From: Homarus americanus
Taxonomy: Eukaryota; Arthropoda; Malacostraca; Decapoda; Nephropidae
DNA: 64,000 nucleotides
Assembly (NCBI RefSeq): GCF_018991925.1
Contig: NW_024748870.1
Location: forward strand, 3,941,936 to 4,005,935
Direction: 5' to 3'
Made by a program: the position numbers and the translations under genes. Position 1 is the first letter of the stretch. Each line of letters opens with the position of its first letter. The notes under the pieces were generated by a model. It was not told where the DNA came from, did not search any database, and saw nothing but the letters and a program-made list of their open reading frames with translations. Positions 23,666 to 36,344 of the stretch are shown here, one piece after another.

Positions 23666-25181
23666 CGTGCCATCACAGGTGACAGCCCGCCTCAGCACTG
23701 CTTAGACTGCACTGTGATAAATTTTAACTCCAATTCTGATCAAATTTCTCTCAAATGTAAAATTCAGTTTGCCCTCGACCCACACCTGCCAACAGCAACG
23801 TTAAAGAAAGATTACACACTGGAGCATCTATATTTGTGTCAGTTATTTATGAAGCATTTTGGTAACTTTATATATGTAGACATGCATGTAATTATAGTCA
23901 ACATCTCCCTTCAAGCATAAAAAAATATATATTTATTCATACTTTTCAGGAAACTTTTTCACTCGAAACTTTTGTTAAGTAAAATATCTTTGCAAGAAAG
24001 ATTTATTAACTTTAATGTAACACGTGAGAAACATATTTACAACATCTTTCGTCTCCTTCAACTGTCTGCATACTTTTTGCTGGGTGATCTTGACCAGCGG
24101 GCCCTGGCAGATGAGGGTGCATTATGTGTGTGTGAGGCACGACACGGGGGTCACTGTAACCACACCCTCGTCCTCGGGTTCTCGTTGCCAATGCAGGTAT
24201 AATTTCCCCTGCATGTGTGGTCCTCTTTTTATGCACACACTCCTGTACCTCACTAGAGTCCTTCAAACGTCTCGTGGGTGTGTCTGTATCCATAGGAGCA
24301 ACGTCGCGTCCTGCCAGTTAAATATTTCTCTCAAACATCATCTACACCGAAAACCTTGATCACTAAACATCGCTATGTCAAGTTTTAAATAACATTCAGT
24401 GACAAACCACATCCATCTTACAGGAGACAAAAGTCGGGTTGAAGAATATGGTGAATCGTGAAGTGACCTGAAGACTCTATCGGCGGTGTTCCACAGAGTA
24501 CGCGGGGACAAGTGGTGGAGAAGATCAAGACGATACAAGAAATGTTATCAGGAAAAAGCTGCCCGAGACGCAAGGCCACACAATGATATTACCAGAGGTC
24601 ACAGTTTCAAGTTGGGCACACATGTACACTCCAATCTGAGGCCGAACTGTGGACGTATTTTTATTACTATGTTTGTTCTTTTGGATATAATTACCTCTGA
24701 CGCCATGACAGTTGTGTGGCCACATAGAACACCTTACCTGAGTAGATTGTCTATAATCTTCAAATGTGTTAATCTTCGAGCAATGAAAACACAAGGAATT
24801 GGTCAAGTGAAGATGTAGTACAAGATTAGTGTTGCGTGTATGGACTAGTGCCACTAACTCACCCCAGGCAGTGCCAATTAGCATCGCACAAGTGAATGAA
24901 GAAGCGTTCACACAGCCCCTGACGCCTTCATTCAGAATAAACGTGAGTGACATAAGTAACATAAACCACAACACAGTGCCTTCAGAAACACTAGACCAGC
25001 AAGGTTGTGTTTAGAAAGGTCGTCACGTCCAACACAACCATTCCAGCTCCTACCACAATGGCTCCTTAATACAGTACATCTTTCCGTCAACCAGTCTACC
25101 GTCCACTCCCTCCCTGTCAACCTCCTCTATATGTTGGGATATTCAGTCCATAATAACAACAATATATCGATTTTTTTCTTT

Positions 25182-25182
<1 letters not shown>
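23666..25182. other. Stretch without a recognisable gene
   Basis: Overlapping frames of 110 codons (24486-24818, plus) and 149 codons (24525-24974, minus) occupy both strands. Neither shows a recognisable motif and they largely shadow each other, so neither is called. Confidence 0.45.
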
Positions 25183-25228
<46 letters not shown>

Positions 25229-25240
25229 TCTCTCTCTCCC
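25183..25240. repeat. (CT)n microsatellite
   Basis: About 27 CT units, followed at once by CCCCCAAG, which resembles a splice acceptor. Confidence 0.95.
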
Positions 25241-25439
25241 CCAAGGTGCTGCATCAGTAACCTCCTCATGGTAGTGTATTACTGCAGCACTGAGAACAAA
25301 ACATCAGGACAGGGCTTTATTACTCTGCCTGAGACTCTGTTCAATGATACATACAATTTGAAGGTGAAGAAACCGTTATATTTAGATTTCTGCGAACGAC
25401 TCTTAAGTAAAGCGGAGACAAGTTGTTGGCTCGGTTAGA

Positions 25440-26518
25440 GTGAACGCTTAACACCAGCAGGACGACGAGGCGATGCTGTCACTCAAGATGGTTCAAGTCC
25501 TCACTGCTACTCTATTATCACACTCTTTAGTTACAACAATCACCTTTACTTGTAATTATTCAACGTTATATATGTAAGAGAAACAGCTACACAAGAGTGA
25601 AGACATCGCTGTTTAAGGCTACAAATAGGACTGAACGAGAGCGCTTCATAAATATCTCAACTTAAAGCTAATATTGAGACGAGCATAAGAGGAGAGTGGG
25701 AGGGAGGGAGGAAACGGTGTGTGTCATAGGAGAAGGAGGGAAGCTGACTGTAGGAGACCAATATTAGGATGATGATGAGTGTATTCTATAAACAGTACAC
25801 TTCTGCCTGTACTGCACGTCAACTAACAGGTGACAAGAGGCGTACAGTAACACATTCTGGAAACAACAAAACAATAATAACCCTCTTGAGATGACGTCCA
25901 CCACCTTACAGCGTCATTTGTTCATCAGAGTGTAGTCTCTTACTAGCGATGTGTTCATAACCTACAGTACATCAGCTCCTCCTCAATATACAGCTACTGA
26001 CGGAGCTCCCCCCTCAGTCTTATTTCGTTCTCTTCATCACAAGGAACCTCACATCCTGCAGCTTCACGCGGATTTACACGAATAACTTCAATAAACCTCA
26101 ATAAGCTATAATTCTCCACTTCTGAATGTATCATAGTAACACCCCACCCCCCCCCCACCACTCTCCAGACGGTGTTTCAGAGTGACAGACAGTTTTCATT
26201 GTCAGTAATTTTACGTTTATTCACTCGAGGAGTTTTTCGGTTTCAGGTCATACGCCTTGTCTTCGGTGTGCCCGTGCAGTAACTGGACTAATAATCTATA
26301 ACATTAAAGCCTACGAACACTCAACTGACAAGCGAGACACATCCTGGGGTCGACACTGGCTGGCTCACACCTACACCATCCACGCCATCCACGCAGGTAG
26401 GCAGGCAGAACATGAATCCCAACCCCACTTATTGGGAAAAGTTTTACATCATATCAAAGTGGTAATTAAAACACACATACGATACTGAACAACAGACACG
26501 GGTGGCTAACAAACTGTA

Positions 26519-26520
<2 letters not shown>
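25440..26520. other. Stretch without a recognisable gene
   Basis: Unique-looking sequence, no recognised coding motif. There is a run of ten C near 26147-26157. Confidence 0.5.
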
Positions 26521-26587
<67 letters not shown>

Positions 26588-26664
26588 AATGTAGGGCGAC
26601 AGATTGAACATATACCTCGGACACCCGCGAGTGTTCAGCCCAGCTATTAAGGAAAATTATGTAG

Positions 26665-26696
<32 letters not shown>

Positions 26697-26940
26697 AAAC
26701 ACAGGCACACCACACGTCCACAAGCGTATATAAACACACACGCACATGAGACAGACACACGCACACATGCAAGCAAGCAAACAAGCACACATGCAAACAC
26801 GTCCACAGGCACGCACGCACGCCCGCCCGCACACACACACATACCACACGTCCACAGGCTCATATACAGTACACACACTTGCACGCACACACGCACACAC
26901 ACACACTTACAGCATACTAACACACACACTTACAGCATAC
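26521..26940. repeat. (GT)n and long interrupted (CA)n/(CACG)n region
   Basis: (GT)n at 26521-26582. (CA)n begins at 26664 and decays into ACACACG/GCACGC/CAAGCA variants to about 26940. The long Cys/Val- and Thr/His-rich frames on both strands are repeat translations. Confidence 0.93.
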
Positions 26941-27009
26941 TAACACAGGAAGTATATAATTATCAACTCACAAATAGATGCCAATAAACACGGGCAAACG
27001 AAGGTAATT

Positions 27010-27670
27010 GTGTCATACTTATCAAGCAGGTGTCATACTGATCATGGCCAGGCAGGTGTCATACTGATCATGGCCAGGCAGGTGTCATACTGATCATGGC
27101 CAGGCAGGTGTCATACTCTGTCATACTGATCACGCCAGGCAGGTGTCATACTGATCACGGCCAGGCAGGTGTCATACTGATCATGGCCAGGCAGGTGTCA
27201 TACCGATCATGGCCAGGCAGGTGTCATACTGATCATGCCAGGCAGGTGTCATACTGATCACGGCAGGCCAGGTGTCATACTGACATGGCCAGGCAGGTGT
27301 CATACTGATCATGGCCAGGCCAGGATCACGGCCAGTGTCATACTGATCACGGCCAGGCAGGTGTCATACTGATCATGGCCAGGCAGGTGTCATACTGATC
27401 ACGGCCAGGCAGGTGTCATACTGATCATGCCAGGCAGGTGTCATACTGATCATGGCCAGGCAGGTGTCATTGTCACGGCCAGGCGGGTGTCATACTGATC
27501 ACGGCCAGGCAGGTGTCATACTGATCACGGCCAGGCAGGTGTCATACTGATCATGGCCAGGCAGGTGTCATACTGATCATGGCCAGGCAGGTGTCATACT
27601 GATCATGGCCAGGCAGGTGTCATACTGATCATGGCCAGGCAGGTGTCATACTGATCATGGCCAGACAGGT
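27010..27670. repeat. 26-bp satellite array, about 25 copies
   Basis: Unit CAGGCAGGTGTCATACTGAT plus CATGGC. T/C alternation in GATCATGG or GATCACGG and several partial units mark unequal exchange. Confidence 0.95.
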
Positions 27671-27754
27671 GAGTTATTCTAATGATATTTTTGAGTGTCA
27701 TTTGAATCACTTGGAGACGAGCACCTCCAATTTATTTCACCTTAAGATTAAACA

Positions 27755-28085
27755 CCCTAACCTAACCTAACCTAACCTAACCACCCTAACCTAACCTAAC
27801 CTAACCTAACCACCCTAACGTCAACCTAACCTAAATTACTATAACCTAACCTACCATAAACTAATTAATTTTAATCTAACCTACCATTACCTAACATGAC
27901 CCTAACCTAACCTAACCTAAACCAAATCTAACCTACCATTACCTAACATGACCCTAGCCTAACCTAACCTAAACCAAATCTAACCTACCATTACCTAACT
28001 TGACATTAACCTAATATGCCAACCTAACCTACCATAAACTTACTTAATCAAAACTAAACTAACCTAATCTTACCCCCCCCCCCCC
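27755..28085. repeat. Interstitial CCTAA (TTAGG) telomere-like tract
   Basis: Runs of four to five perfect CCTAA pentamers alternate with decayed stretches (ACCATTACCTAACATGACC), ending in a run of about ten C near 28075. TTAGG is the usual arthropod telomere repeat, so this is an interstitial relic or a TTAGG-derived satellite. Confidence 0.85.
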
Positions 28086-28645
28086 TAGGTTGCGTTATAA
28101 TGCTTAACCCTCAGGTGAAGCAAATTAGGGGAGGCAGGGGAGAGAGGCTAATCTCCAGGTGATCCCGTCTTTACCTTACACCATGCAGTTAGGCGCATTT
28201 TTCCACCTTGCGATAAATATTTCATCATACGAAGCTCAGTGAACCCGACCCATTGGGGAGTAAGGGAGAGGCGGGTTCATGTGATCCGGGCAGTAAAGAC
28301 TTATCATGGTTAGAGTGTGGAGTGATAGCGGCGATAACAGGCCACCCGTAACATAACCGAACCTTGTCGTCTGAGAGTAAAGTGGAGGCTTTCATGGAGT
28401 AAGTGGAGGATTAGGTGGAGGTTTCTCAGTGAGTGGAGGCTTTCACCTATAGTAAAGAGGGAGGAATGTGCGGAGGCTTTCATTTAATAAGAGGAGATTA
28501 TTATAAGTGCTTGGTAACTGTTGTTTTAAAGTATTGCATTCCTTCAACATGTAAACTAACTGTGACCTAATCAGCAAGTCATTCCAAACACACGACAACA
28601 ATACATTTACTACTATTAGTTAATTCGTGCTTCCTACACCTTCAG

Positions 28646-28690
28646 GAGTCGGAGACCAGTGTGTAGGAGCAGCGGCAGTGTATCGTGGAG
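28646..28690 (+). CDS. Candidate 45-nt exon of an unidentified gene
   Basis: CTACACCTTCAG precedes and GTATGT follows, both good splice sites. Two of the three frames are open (one reads VGDQCVGAAAVYRG). The 45-nt length keeps phase. No partner exon or family is recognised, so it may be chance. Confidence 0.25.
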
Positions 28691-28699
28691 GTATGTACA

Positions 28700-29370
28700 G
28701 TACACCCAGCAGGATACAGGCGGTGTACTGTGTAGTCTCAACTGTCTGGCCTTCCTGTAACATAGCTGTATCTTGCTTTATGATGAACTGAGCTGTTAGA
28801 GATGTCTTTATTCTTTTAAAAGTTGTAAAAGAGACTTAAAATTGTCGTTTATAAAAGAATACCCTTCAATAAGTTCCATCAACACTGAATTGAAAACTTC
28901 AGTAAACTGTAAGATTAATCCTTACTAACAGACAAACACAGAACCATCGAGAAAACACCAGCCAGACACAGTGTTATTTCGTCGTCTCGACTTCTCTCGT
29001 TAACACAAGGACACGTACGGAGAGAGAGAGAGAGAGAGAGTGGGAGGAGGGATAGGAGTCACTGATGCAAACATTCCGCAGAAATGACTTCATGTTCCAC
29101 TAACAGCAGCGGCGAGTCACTGCTGTAGCCAGATAACATCAGGAGGAGGGTCGAGGGACGGTGTTGATTACCGCCTCCATCAACCAGGTTATAGACGTGT
29201 ATAATCTGGTTTTATTTTTGTCTTTTCTTTGAAAGGTGTCAGTGTACGTCCACGCTGAACTGACTCGTGCTGTATAACCTTCACGGATCCTGAGTTAAGG
29301 ATGTTGTGGTCAAGAAGGATAGGGACTTTTTATGTGCAGTATATGTGCACAAACTGTAATAATAATAACA

Positions 29371-29401
<31 letters not shown>

Positions 29402-29604
29402 TACATAATACAGCTTTTAATATACCATACATAAAGATTTCAAATCCCTTCAAGTGAACGTACACGACCACCTCAGAACACCTAGGTAAGTCACACCTGT
29501 GTAGGGTACGCGAGGAGCCAGGAGGGCGCCACGCTACCCTGCCTCACACCACAACCAGCCCTTGTCTTACCTCAACAACTGTTATCAATACGGGTTAAGT
29601 CCAC
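28700..29604. other. Stretch without a recognisable gene
   Basis: Contains (GA)n near 29021-29040 and (CA)n near 29372-29401. No coding or RNA feature is recognised. Confidence 0.5.
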
Positions 29605-29790
29605 TCACACCAGTACACCCATTCCCTCATGATACCAGTACACCCACTCCCTCATGACACCAGTACACCCACTCCCTCATGACACCAGTACACCCATTCC
29701 CTCATGATACCAGTACACCCACTCCCTCATGACACCAGTACACCCACTCCCTCATGACACCAGTACACCTACTCCCTCATACCAGTGCCA
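29605..29790. repeat. 25-bp minisatellite (CCAGTACACCCACTCCCTCATGACA)
   Basis: About seven units with small changes (CATTCCC for CACTCCC, GATA for GACA). Confidence 0.93.
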
Positions 29791-30238
29791 CATGACTAAC
29801 CCACCTCCTCTAACACAACCCACCTACCTCTTTTTTTACTTAACTAACCTTCCTCTTGTTTTACCAATCCATTTCCTCACACTAACAATCAAGGTTGCGA
29901 CACTAGAGAGAGGTTTACACAGGCCTATATAACTCAAGTGTGTTTGGACCGAGAAAGTTATAAATGAACCCAGTCTTTGTGTCGGCTTTATTTACATATT
30001 GTCTTTGTTAGTGTCGGGTGCTGTTGAGGCTGAAGGTCTGATGTTCTGATGTTTGATAATATGATCTGACACATCTTCCCCACTGTTTTGATGGTTTGTT
30101 TTCACTTGAGCTGACAGTAAACCTATGTCAGTTGAGGGGTACAGAAGCAACACATTATACAGTAAATTCGGGGAACTGTAGCAAGAACACCGAGGGAGAA
30201 CACACACACACACACACACACACAGTTACGCTCTCTCC

Positions 30239-30597
30239 ACCCTGGAAATGCCATCCCTCAGTGACCTCCACCACCAAGCACTGGAAAGGTTTGGCAGTGG
30301 ACTACTGCACCACCCTCGTCATCGCCACCTCCTGCCACCTGCAGCCCCCCACCCACCTTGCGCAGTCCGCCACTACAACAAAATTCAGCCCATTAGAGCC
30401 CACACTGATAGATATAAGAACAGCACCATCCCATCTATTGTTAAAATAATAAACAACTCCTGATTTATGTACTGTACAGCCCTGTAAATGTATTCAATGC
30501 ATATTATATCATTATGTCTAAATCAAATGTAAGTCTGTATATTTTCAGCCACCGGCTGCAACTCTATCAATAAACCGTTTATTATTATTATTATTAC
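30239..30597 (+). mobile_element. 3' end of a LINE with (ATT)n tail
   Basis: The plus-strand frame 30248-30463 ends with RAHTDRYKNSTIPSIVKIIN and NS, then a stop. The R..RYKNS.IP..VK..N ending is the typical C-terminus of many non-LTR retrotransposon polyproteins (established knowledge). After the stop come about 100 bp of 3' UTR, AATAAA near 30571 and a TTA/ATT tail to about 30597. The RT domain itself is missing, so this is a strongly 5'-truncated copy. Confidence 0.55.
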
Positions 30598-30599
30598 AC

Positions 30600-31654
30600 A
30601 CACTCCCCTACTATAATGATTTGGAGTCAAATATAAGAACTTAAATGGGTCACTATTTCATCAGAGAGTAAAGAAAGTAAGTGTGTGTGTGTGTATAAAC
30701 CTAAAAATCACTGGCAAAAGCTCTGAATTTATACTGGTAAAAAAAATGTGTGTGTTGGAGAAAAACTTATGTCTAGCACACTTGAGGTTGTGTATCTAGA
30801 TTTAGGAGATTAAATGTCGTATTAAAAATCGCATATACAGGCGGTCCAAAATCAGGACTAATAGGATCCCCTGATATGGCCCCTAACCCCTTAAGCAATA
30901 TCGGACTAGACGAAACCGTTGCCATTAGGAATGGTGGCAGATATGCACTATGACGTTTACTCTTACATTTTCTAAACAAAAACAAAATATCCTTCATCTA
31001 TTAGCTAATAGGAGAGCTGTCAGAGGACTGGTAGCTAATAAGAGTTCTAACTCTTACTGCCAAATGTGTGTATTTCCAAATATCATTTGATATCTTAATT
31101 TACTTGATAAGTAAATTAAGGCCGAGTTGTAAAAAAAAAAGGTTTATAAGACTACCGGTAAAATGTTTACCCGTATCAAAATTCCTGTCGAACAGGGGCC
31201 ATAGTTAAGGTCGCCAGTGTTTCGCTAATGCTGCCTTAAATTGTCTTCGATACGAAGCCTTTTTCATGTTTCTGAACAGAAACTACATTTGGTAGTGACA
31301 GACAAACGGATATTCATATTCTTCCCCTCGTTTTTTAAGGTGGGGTATAAAAAACGAACCCTAAGCAATCACAATTAAGTCATTCACATGTACTTCATAA
31401 CGCTAGTGGAGATGAAAGCCACCGCTGTGTCCCAGAAGTTGAGAGGCGAGGGGAATAGCGAGCTAGAAGGACTTAGGTGTGGGTCTGAGGACAAAAACAC
31501 AAGTCGACAATAATCTGATAGTGATGAAACAGAAGATAGTGAAGAACATGTTCATTGTCCTCAAGTGGTACACTGTCATAGCAGACACCTGCACCCCTGG
31601 GTCTGCCAGCCTTCGCAACGATCACTGACTGAGTTGTTCATTTGGGAAGGTTGG
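30600..31654. other. Stretch without a recognised gene
   Basis: An acidic frame at about 31410-31600 (plus) reads SDSDETEDSEEHVHC after a stop codon. It recalls acidic N-termini of some transposases but gives no diagnostic motif. No other coding signal. Confidence 0.4.
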
Positions 31655-31656
31655 TA

Positions 31657-31834
31657 CAGTTGCGGAAATGTGTTCCTACACCCTCTGTGGTAACCCGTGA
31701 CTCCAAACGGCAGCGTCGCAGTAGTAGTATCACGACGGACGTGATTGGTGGGTAGGGCTGCTATAGGTCATATAGGTAGGCCGTTTGGAGACACGGGTTA
31801 CCACAGGGGGTGTAGGAACACATTTCCACAATTG
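31657..31834. mobile_element. 178-bp MITE with 55-bp terminal inverted repeats, TA target
   Basis: The left end CAGTTGCGGAAATGTGTTCC... and the right end, read in reverse, CAATTGTGGAAATGTGTTCC... match over about 55 bp up to CTCCAAACGGC. TA flanks both ends (31655-31656 and 31835-31836). The CA-terminus, TA target and size fit a Tc1/mariner- or pogo-derived MITE. There is no coding capacity. Confidence 0.8.
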
Positions 31835-31839
31835 TACTT

Positions 31840-34800
31840 CTGATTGTTTGATGCAGTGTGTAACCAGTACGATGTATTCTGTCTATCACATACAGTTAAT
31901 ACAGAGAAATTAATAGGAATACATATAAAATCCGTACTGTTCAAAATTCTTGGTCCGGGTTATCATATTGTATAACACCGTAAAGGTGCAGATTTTTTGT
32001 TGTTGTTGACTGTACATCAACACAATGTACTCCTACAAAACACGTCTGAAGACCAATGGTGATAATTATAATCAAGTGACTATTAAATTTAAAAAAAAGG
32101 CACATTGTCTGATAATTAAATAATTTTTCTATATCGGTGTTGCACTATCTCCCACGGTGATACCTTTTCAACAACAGAAGCGCCGCCACAGTGCAGGTGG
32201 TCACCAGGAATGTTCATCACTTGAGATATATCAATGACATACTATCAACATGATCATGGTACCTGTATGAGCTGCAGTTTGTACGAATCTTGCCACCAAC
32301 TGCGCACCCACAAGACCAAAAAATAATTGCATTGCTCTAATATTACAGGTTTATGATGGTCTGTAATCCATTTGTTTTTCAGACTGAGAATTTAGAACGT
32401 AAATGAGCGTTGACAGCACTGTGTAGCGGAAGTGCCTGTATGTGTTCCCTGGTCTAAACCTAAGAAGCAACGTCTACCAACACAATTCCAATTTGTAGTT
32501 AGTTCCAGACTCGCATTTATTCAGCAAACACCACTCCCAAGCTCGGGGCTAAATTATGGCCTAGGAGTGTTCACAGAAAGCGCAATGACACGTGAACGGT
32601 GGAAGTACTGGACTTATTATTTTAATATTCTTTCTGTAGTACTGTAATCCCATTTTACCTGTTTTTGGAGAAGGTAACGTTAATTATATTTCTTGCGAAC
32701 TAGAATGCTTCACAGACATAAACAAGGAGAGTTGAATGGACATATAAATGGAAGCTACCAAAGATAGACTACTACAAGAGCATAGGCATTAGGCTTGCAG
32801 TTGGCCTAGCCTATGTTACAGAAATCAACACAAACTACACTACCCGGCAGATGTTTATTTTTGTTTAATATCGGGCAAATCCGTCGTATGGTAAAATGCA
32901 TTATCCTGTGCTTCCTTAACTGTGACCTTCGTGAGGAGATGGTTTATTAACCCTTGGGTATGAGGGATCTCCCTTGCTGAATAAAATCGTCTGATGTTAC
33001 CCAAACACAATGCTTAATTTAAGTGGCGTCCAGTAGTGAGGTTAAAAAAAAAAAGAATCTTCTACAGTTGCCGACAATATTTTCTGAACACTTAAACAAC
33101 AACTGATATCTACTTCTGGGACATATATATAATGCTTTATATCTAATAACGCTGCTTTTCATTACAGTATATCGTAGCCACAAAAGTGAAAGAATTACAA
33201 TCTCCTTCACCTAATGATCCTCAAGTTCTTACAGGCCAGATACTGCCAAGTGTCCAGGGAATTTTGTCTCCAACTGTCAAGAGTACAGTACTCCTGTTCG
33301 CTGTCTGCAACCTTTAGTACAAGTCTACAGGATGTTACAGGGAAGCTTCCATGTAGTGGTAGCCATGACTGCGACAGGCGGGAGGACAGACGGACAATCC
33401 AGACACGTAATATCCAGCTATCCACGAAGGACAGAGACATTGGCTTGGGTAGATGTGTGTACTGCCCATGGATGGCGGTCTTAGTTGCTAAATTATACAA
33501 CAACAAGATAACAATGGTGACGTCAGATCTGTTTGATACGCGAGTCTCTTCTTGAGCGGACCATCTCCAAACTCTGAAAAATTTTAATCGATCAAGTGCC
33601 TCATGGTGCTTGGTAGCGCGTCTTTTTTGTTTTACTTCGTGTTTCTCAATACATTTGTTGAAAAATACACTTTTAGGGTTTCCAAAAATAGAAAGAAAGA
33701 CTATCTCCATTGTATTAAGCATCAAATATTGAGCAAAATGTGACCAGAATTGTCCGCCACACTAACAACATTCAAGATCCAAATAATTACCAAACCCATG
33801 AGAAATATTAAGGCATGAATAAGAGTTAGGGCAAGACAACGAGGAAAGGAAGATAGCCAAGGCAGGTGGTGGACTCTGACTGGTGACCCTCAGAATAGTT
33901 GGTTTCAGATTTCCTTGAGTCGGTCGGGCAATCTTGCTGGTTGTCGCGTTAGCCAAGAGGCCGTGACCTGTCAGATGGGTCGGGCTCGGAGAGTATGTAC
34001 TGTCGAGTCCCCAAATTAGGTACTGTAACTCATATTTTTCGTCGTTACTCTTTCAAAAGCTGGACGAAATGTTTTGATATCTTCTCCAGTGCATCGTCAT
34101 CTGCCTGCTTCCCATATTCAAATATACACAATATTAATAAATATCTGCAGGAATAAGACTTAAATTACTGGTCATTCCAAAATTCTGGCAGTTAGTTCTT
34201 TGCACGAAAGCGTTACTCGATAATCCGAACCACAATGCAGATGATGGTAAATAAGTCCAACACCTGTCGTCGATTGTACCAACAATTCCGAAACTTGGGA
34301 ACTAATATGGACCCGCGGGTAACGATATATTTTAAGGAGTGTCCTGGACGTCGCACCTACACTAATGAGCAGTTAGTTTACACTTCGCAGAGTGAAAGAT
34401 AACTATTTCCACGACGATACTCTCATTATTAGGAATCGGAATCAATGAAAACAAAATAATATGGAGCCAATAAAAACGAACGGTAACGTCAACGGCAGGA
34501 AGGTCCTCTGAAATGTTGAAGCTAGAAAGAATAGGGTATTATATTTCTGCCCACATGCCATTTGCCACATATCCTCTTTACCACTTCTACTACATGCTAT
34601 GGGAACTTGCACTACATTTGACTTTAAATGGGAGTCCATAAGAGTAAAAATCTTGAGACAAGGAAGTCAAAGTTTATTTGTGGTATGGTAAGCCACGGCC
34701 TTAATAATGGTAAGCCTAGGAGTATTAACACCTGAACGGTTCACTCGAGATAACCTGTCAGGTCACCCGGGCAGGTGTGAAACTGTGAACTCGTGAGACA

Positions 34801-35405
34801 TAAAGGCAAGCATGAACTTAGCATGCTTCCCTGTTGGGCGCTGTAAACACTTCTGCGCTTCACCTTACACAAGGATGTAGGGGAGTGCCCAACAAATAAT
34901 AATAAAAAAAAATGTGAAGTATACAGCGTAAATTGAAGAGAATATGTGGGTCAGCAGCTGTCAGGTAAATTATCAGTGACGAGGGTATAATTTAAGGTCT
35001 GTATTCTCAGAAACTTGAATGAGCTCGTAAATTAGTTTGTGGGGCATTACTGGTGAAAGAAATTAACCAACCATACTTAACCTCACCTTTATAACTGATG
35101 GTTAGCAGTGCTGCCATTTGACGGAAATTCGTCTGCTAGATGGCAAAAAACTGAAATTCGATGACGTAGTACGTCACTGTACCAGCCCCGGTGGCCCGTC
35201 GGAAAAATACCGAAATTGTTAATTAGGCCTTTTGGGGGTCAAATGAAAAATAAAAATGATACCGAATAATTATGAAGGTATTTTATTTGATTTCCTTCAT
35301 TTTACAATTGATAGTTTAGCAATACTGCTTTATGATGAGTTGGCACGAGAGGATGACGTCTACTAGGAAACACAAAGACAGTTATTTCATCCTGTTCCAT
35401 GTTTG
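31840..35405. other. Stretch without a recognisable gene
   Basis: The longest frame (33207-33725, minus, 172 codons) overlaps a 113-codon plus frame and shows no familiar motif. A TGACGTCA site lies near 33518. An AAT/A-rich tail after a GC-rich 230-bp segment at 34680-34915 suggests a short retroposon, but no RNA polymerase III boxes are clear. Confidence 0.45.
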
Positions 35406-35409
35406 AGTT

Positions 35410-35735
35410 CCAGGGGCGAATCCAGGAATATCAAAAGGGGGAGGGTCCAAGAAGTTTTGGTGGGGGAACCTGGCCAGCAAAGCGAGCCCATCCATCTGGT
35501 GGGGGGGTTAGCTGTAAGCCCCCCCTCCCCCTGATTTTTTTTTTAAATCTGCCCAATATCATGGGGATTTTACAGCCATTTGAAGCCATGTGCCCTTGAC
35601 ATTAGAAAATATTCTGAGGTCAATAGTAATTAATTTTTACTATAGAAAAATGCCTGAGTACAATACTGCAATAAGGAAAAGTATTGGAGTTTTCTGATGA
35701 AAAGGGGGGGTCCCTCCGCGGTATTCGCCTTAAGT
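35410..35735. mobile_element. Possible short DNA transposon (GGCGAATCC termini)
   Basis: Left CAGGGGCGAATCCAGGA followed by G-rich DNA. The right end, read in reverse, is AAGGCGAATACCGCGGAGGG with the same G-rich continuation. GAGTTC and AAGTTC flank the two sides. The terminal match is short and imperfect; this is a suggestion only. Confidence 0.3.
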
Positions 35736-36064
35736 TCAGTACTTTTCATATGACTTTCACTGCAGAGCCTTTGTCAAAAGCATCTACACGCCGTTATACA
35801 TCGACTTTCGGCGAGTCCTTTACTGTTAGTTCTTTATTTGTTGTTATCTCATCAGACATTTTAAAATTATATATATTATAATAGTTATCCTCTTTTAACC
35901 TTGCATTTTCTATGATAGTCATACATGGTATCAATCCATTTTCTACTTCTAGAACTCCACCTGATTTTAAAGTTGTTTAAAGAATATATTGTGCAAGATT
36001 TCATACTATTAGATATGCAGAATAATAGTAAAAAGGAAATGAATTGTTACTGACATCCTATATA

Positions 36065-36296
36065 TGTATCACATTTAACAAGGAAAACGTTTTTATGACG
36101 TCATGGTGTCGTAGCCAGTCAACGCGAGGACAATTACCAATCAGAGAGTTCGGTAAAACACAGTCGGAATTACGGCAGCCTTGGTATGTGGGTGACCTGA
36201 CAAGTTGACATTAGTCTCTTGTGGTCGCTGGCTGGACGGACTGGATAACTCTGTATTGGGTTCGTGTTGATTTGGAGGGTTGTGATGTGAGTATAT
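36065..36296 (+). promoter_or_regulatory. Candidate promoter and non-coding first exon
   Basis: A GC-richer island in AT-rich DNA with ATGACGTCAT (CRE/ATF type) near 36096, ACCAATCAGA (CCAAT box, NF-Y type) near 36136, and a consensus donor GAT/GTGAGTAT near 36288. No coding exon could be linked downstream, and the same motifs occur in transposons here, so the call is weak. Confidence 0.25.
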
Positions 36297-36344
36297 TTTA
36301 TATTTGTGTTAGCATGTTGTTTAATGTATGTTGTCAACCCCCCC

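Noticed and set aside
24486..24974. 110-codon plus and 149-codon minus frames
   Set aside because: They overlap each other, show no family features, and lie in a repeat-rich accessory region.
26466..26987. Cys/Val-rich and Thr/His-rich frames of up to 146 codons
   Set aside because: Translation of GT/CA arrays and their decayed variants.
27010..27670. Regular short repeats that might look like a CRISPR array
   Set aside because: Units are directly adjacent with no unique spacers; this is a eukaryotic minisatellite. The same holds for the 25-bp and 45-bp arrays.
27755..28085. True chromosome end
   Set aside because: Pentamer runs are short, interrupted and followed by 36 kb of other DNA including a gene; interstitial origin is more likely.
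31410..31600. Acidic plus-strand frame reminiscent of a piggyBac-type N-terminus
   Set aside because: A stop interrupts it, no DDD catalytic motif follows, and no TTAA-flanked ends were found.
33207..33725. 172-codon minus-strand frame overlapping a 113-codon plus frame
   Set aside because: No motif, no splice support, and mutual shadowing on opposite strands; not enough to call a gene.
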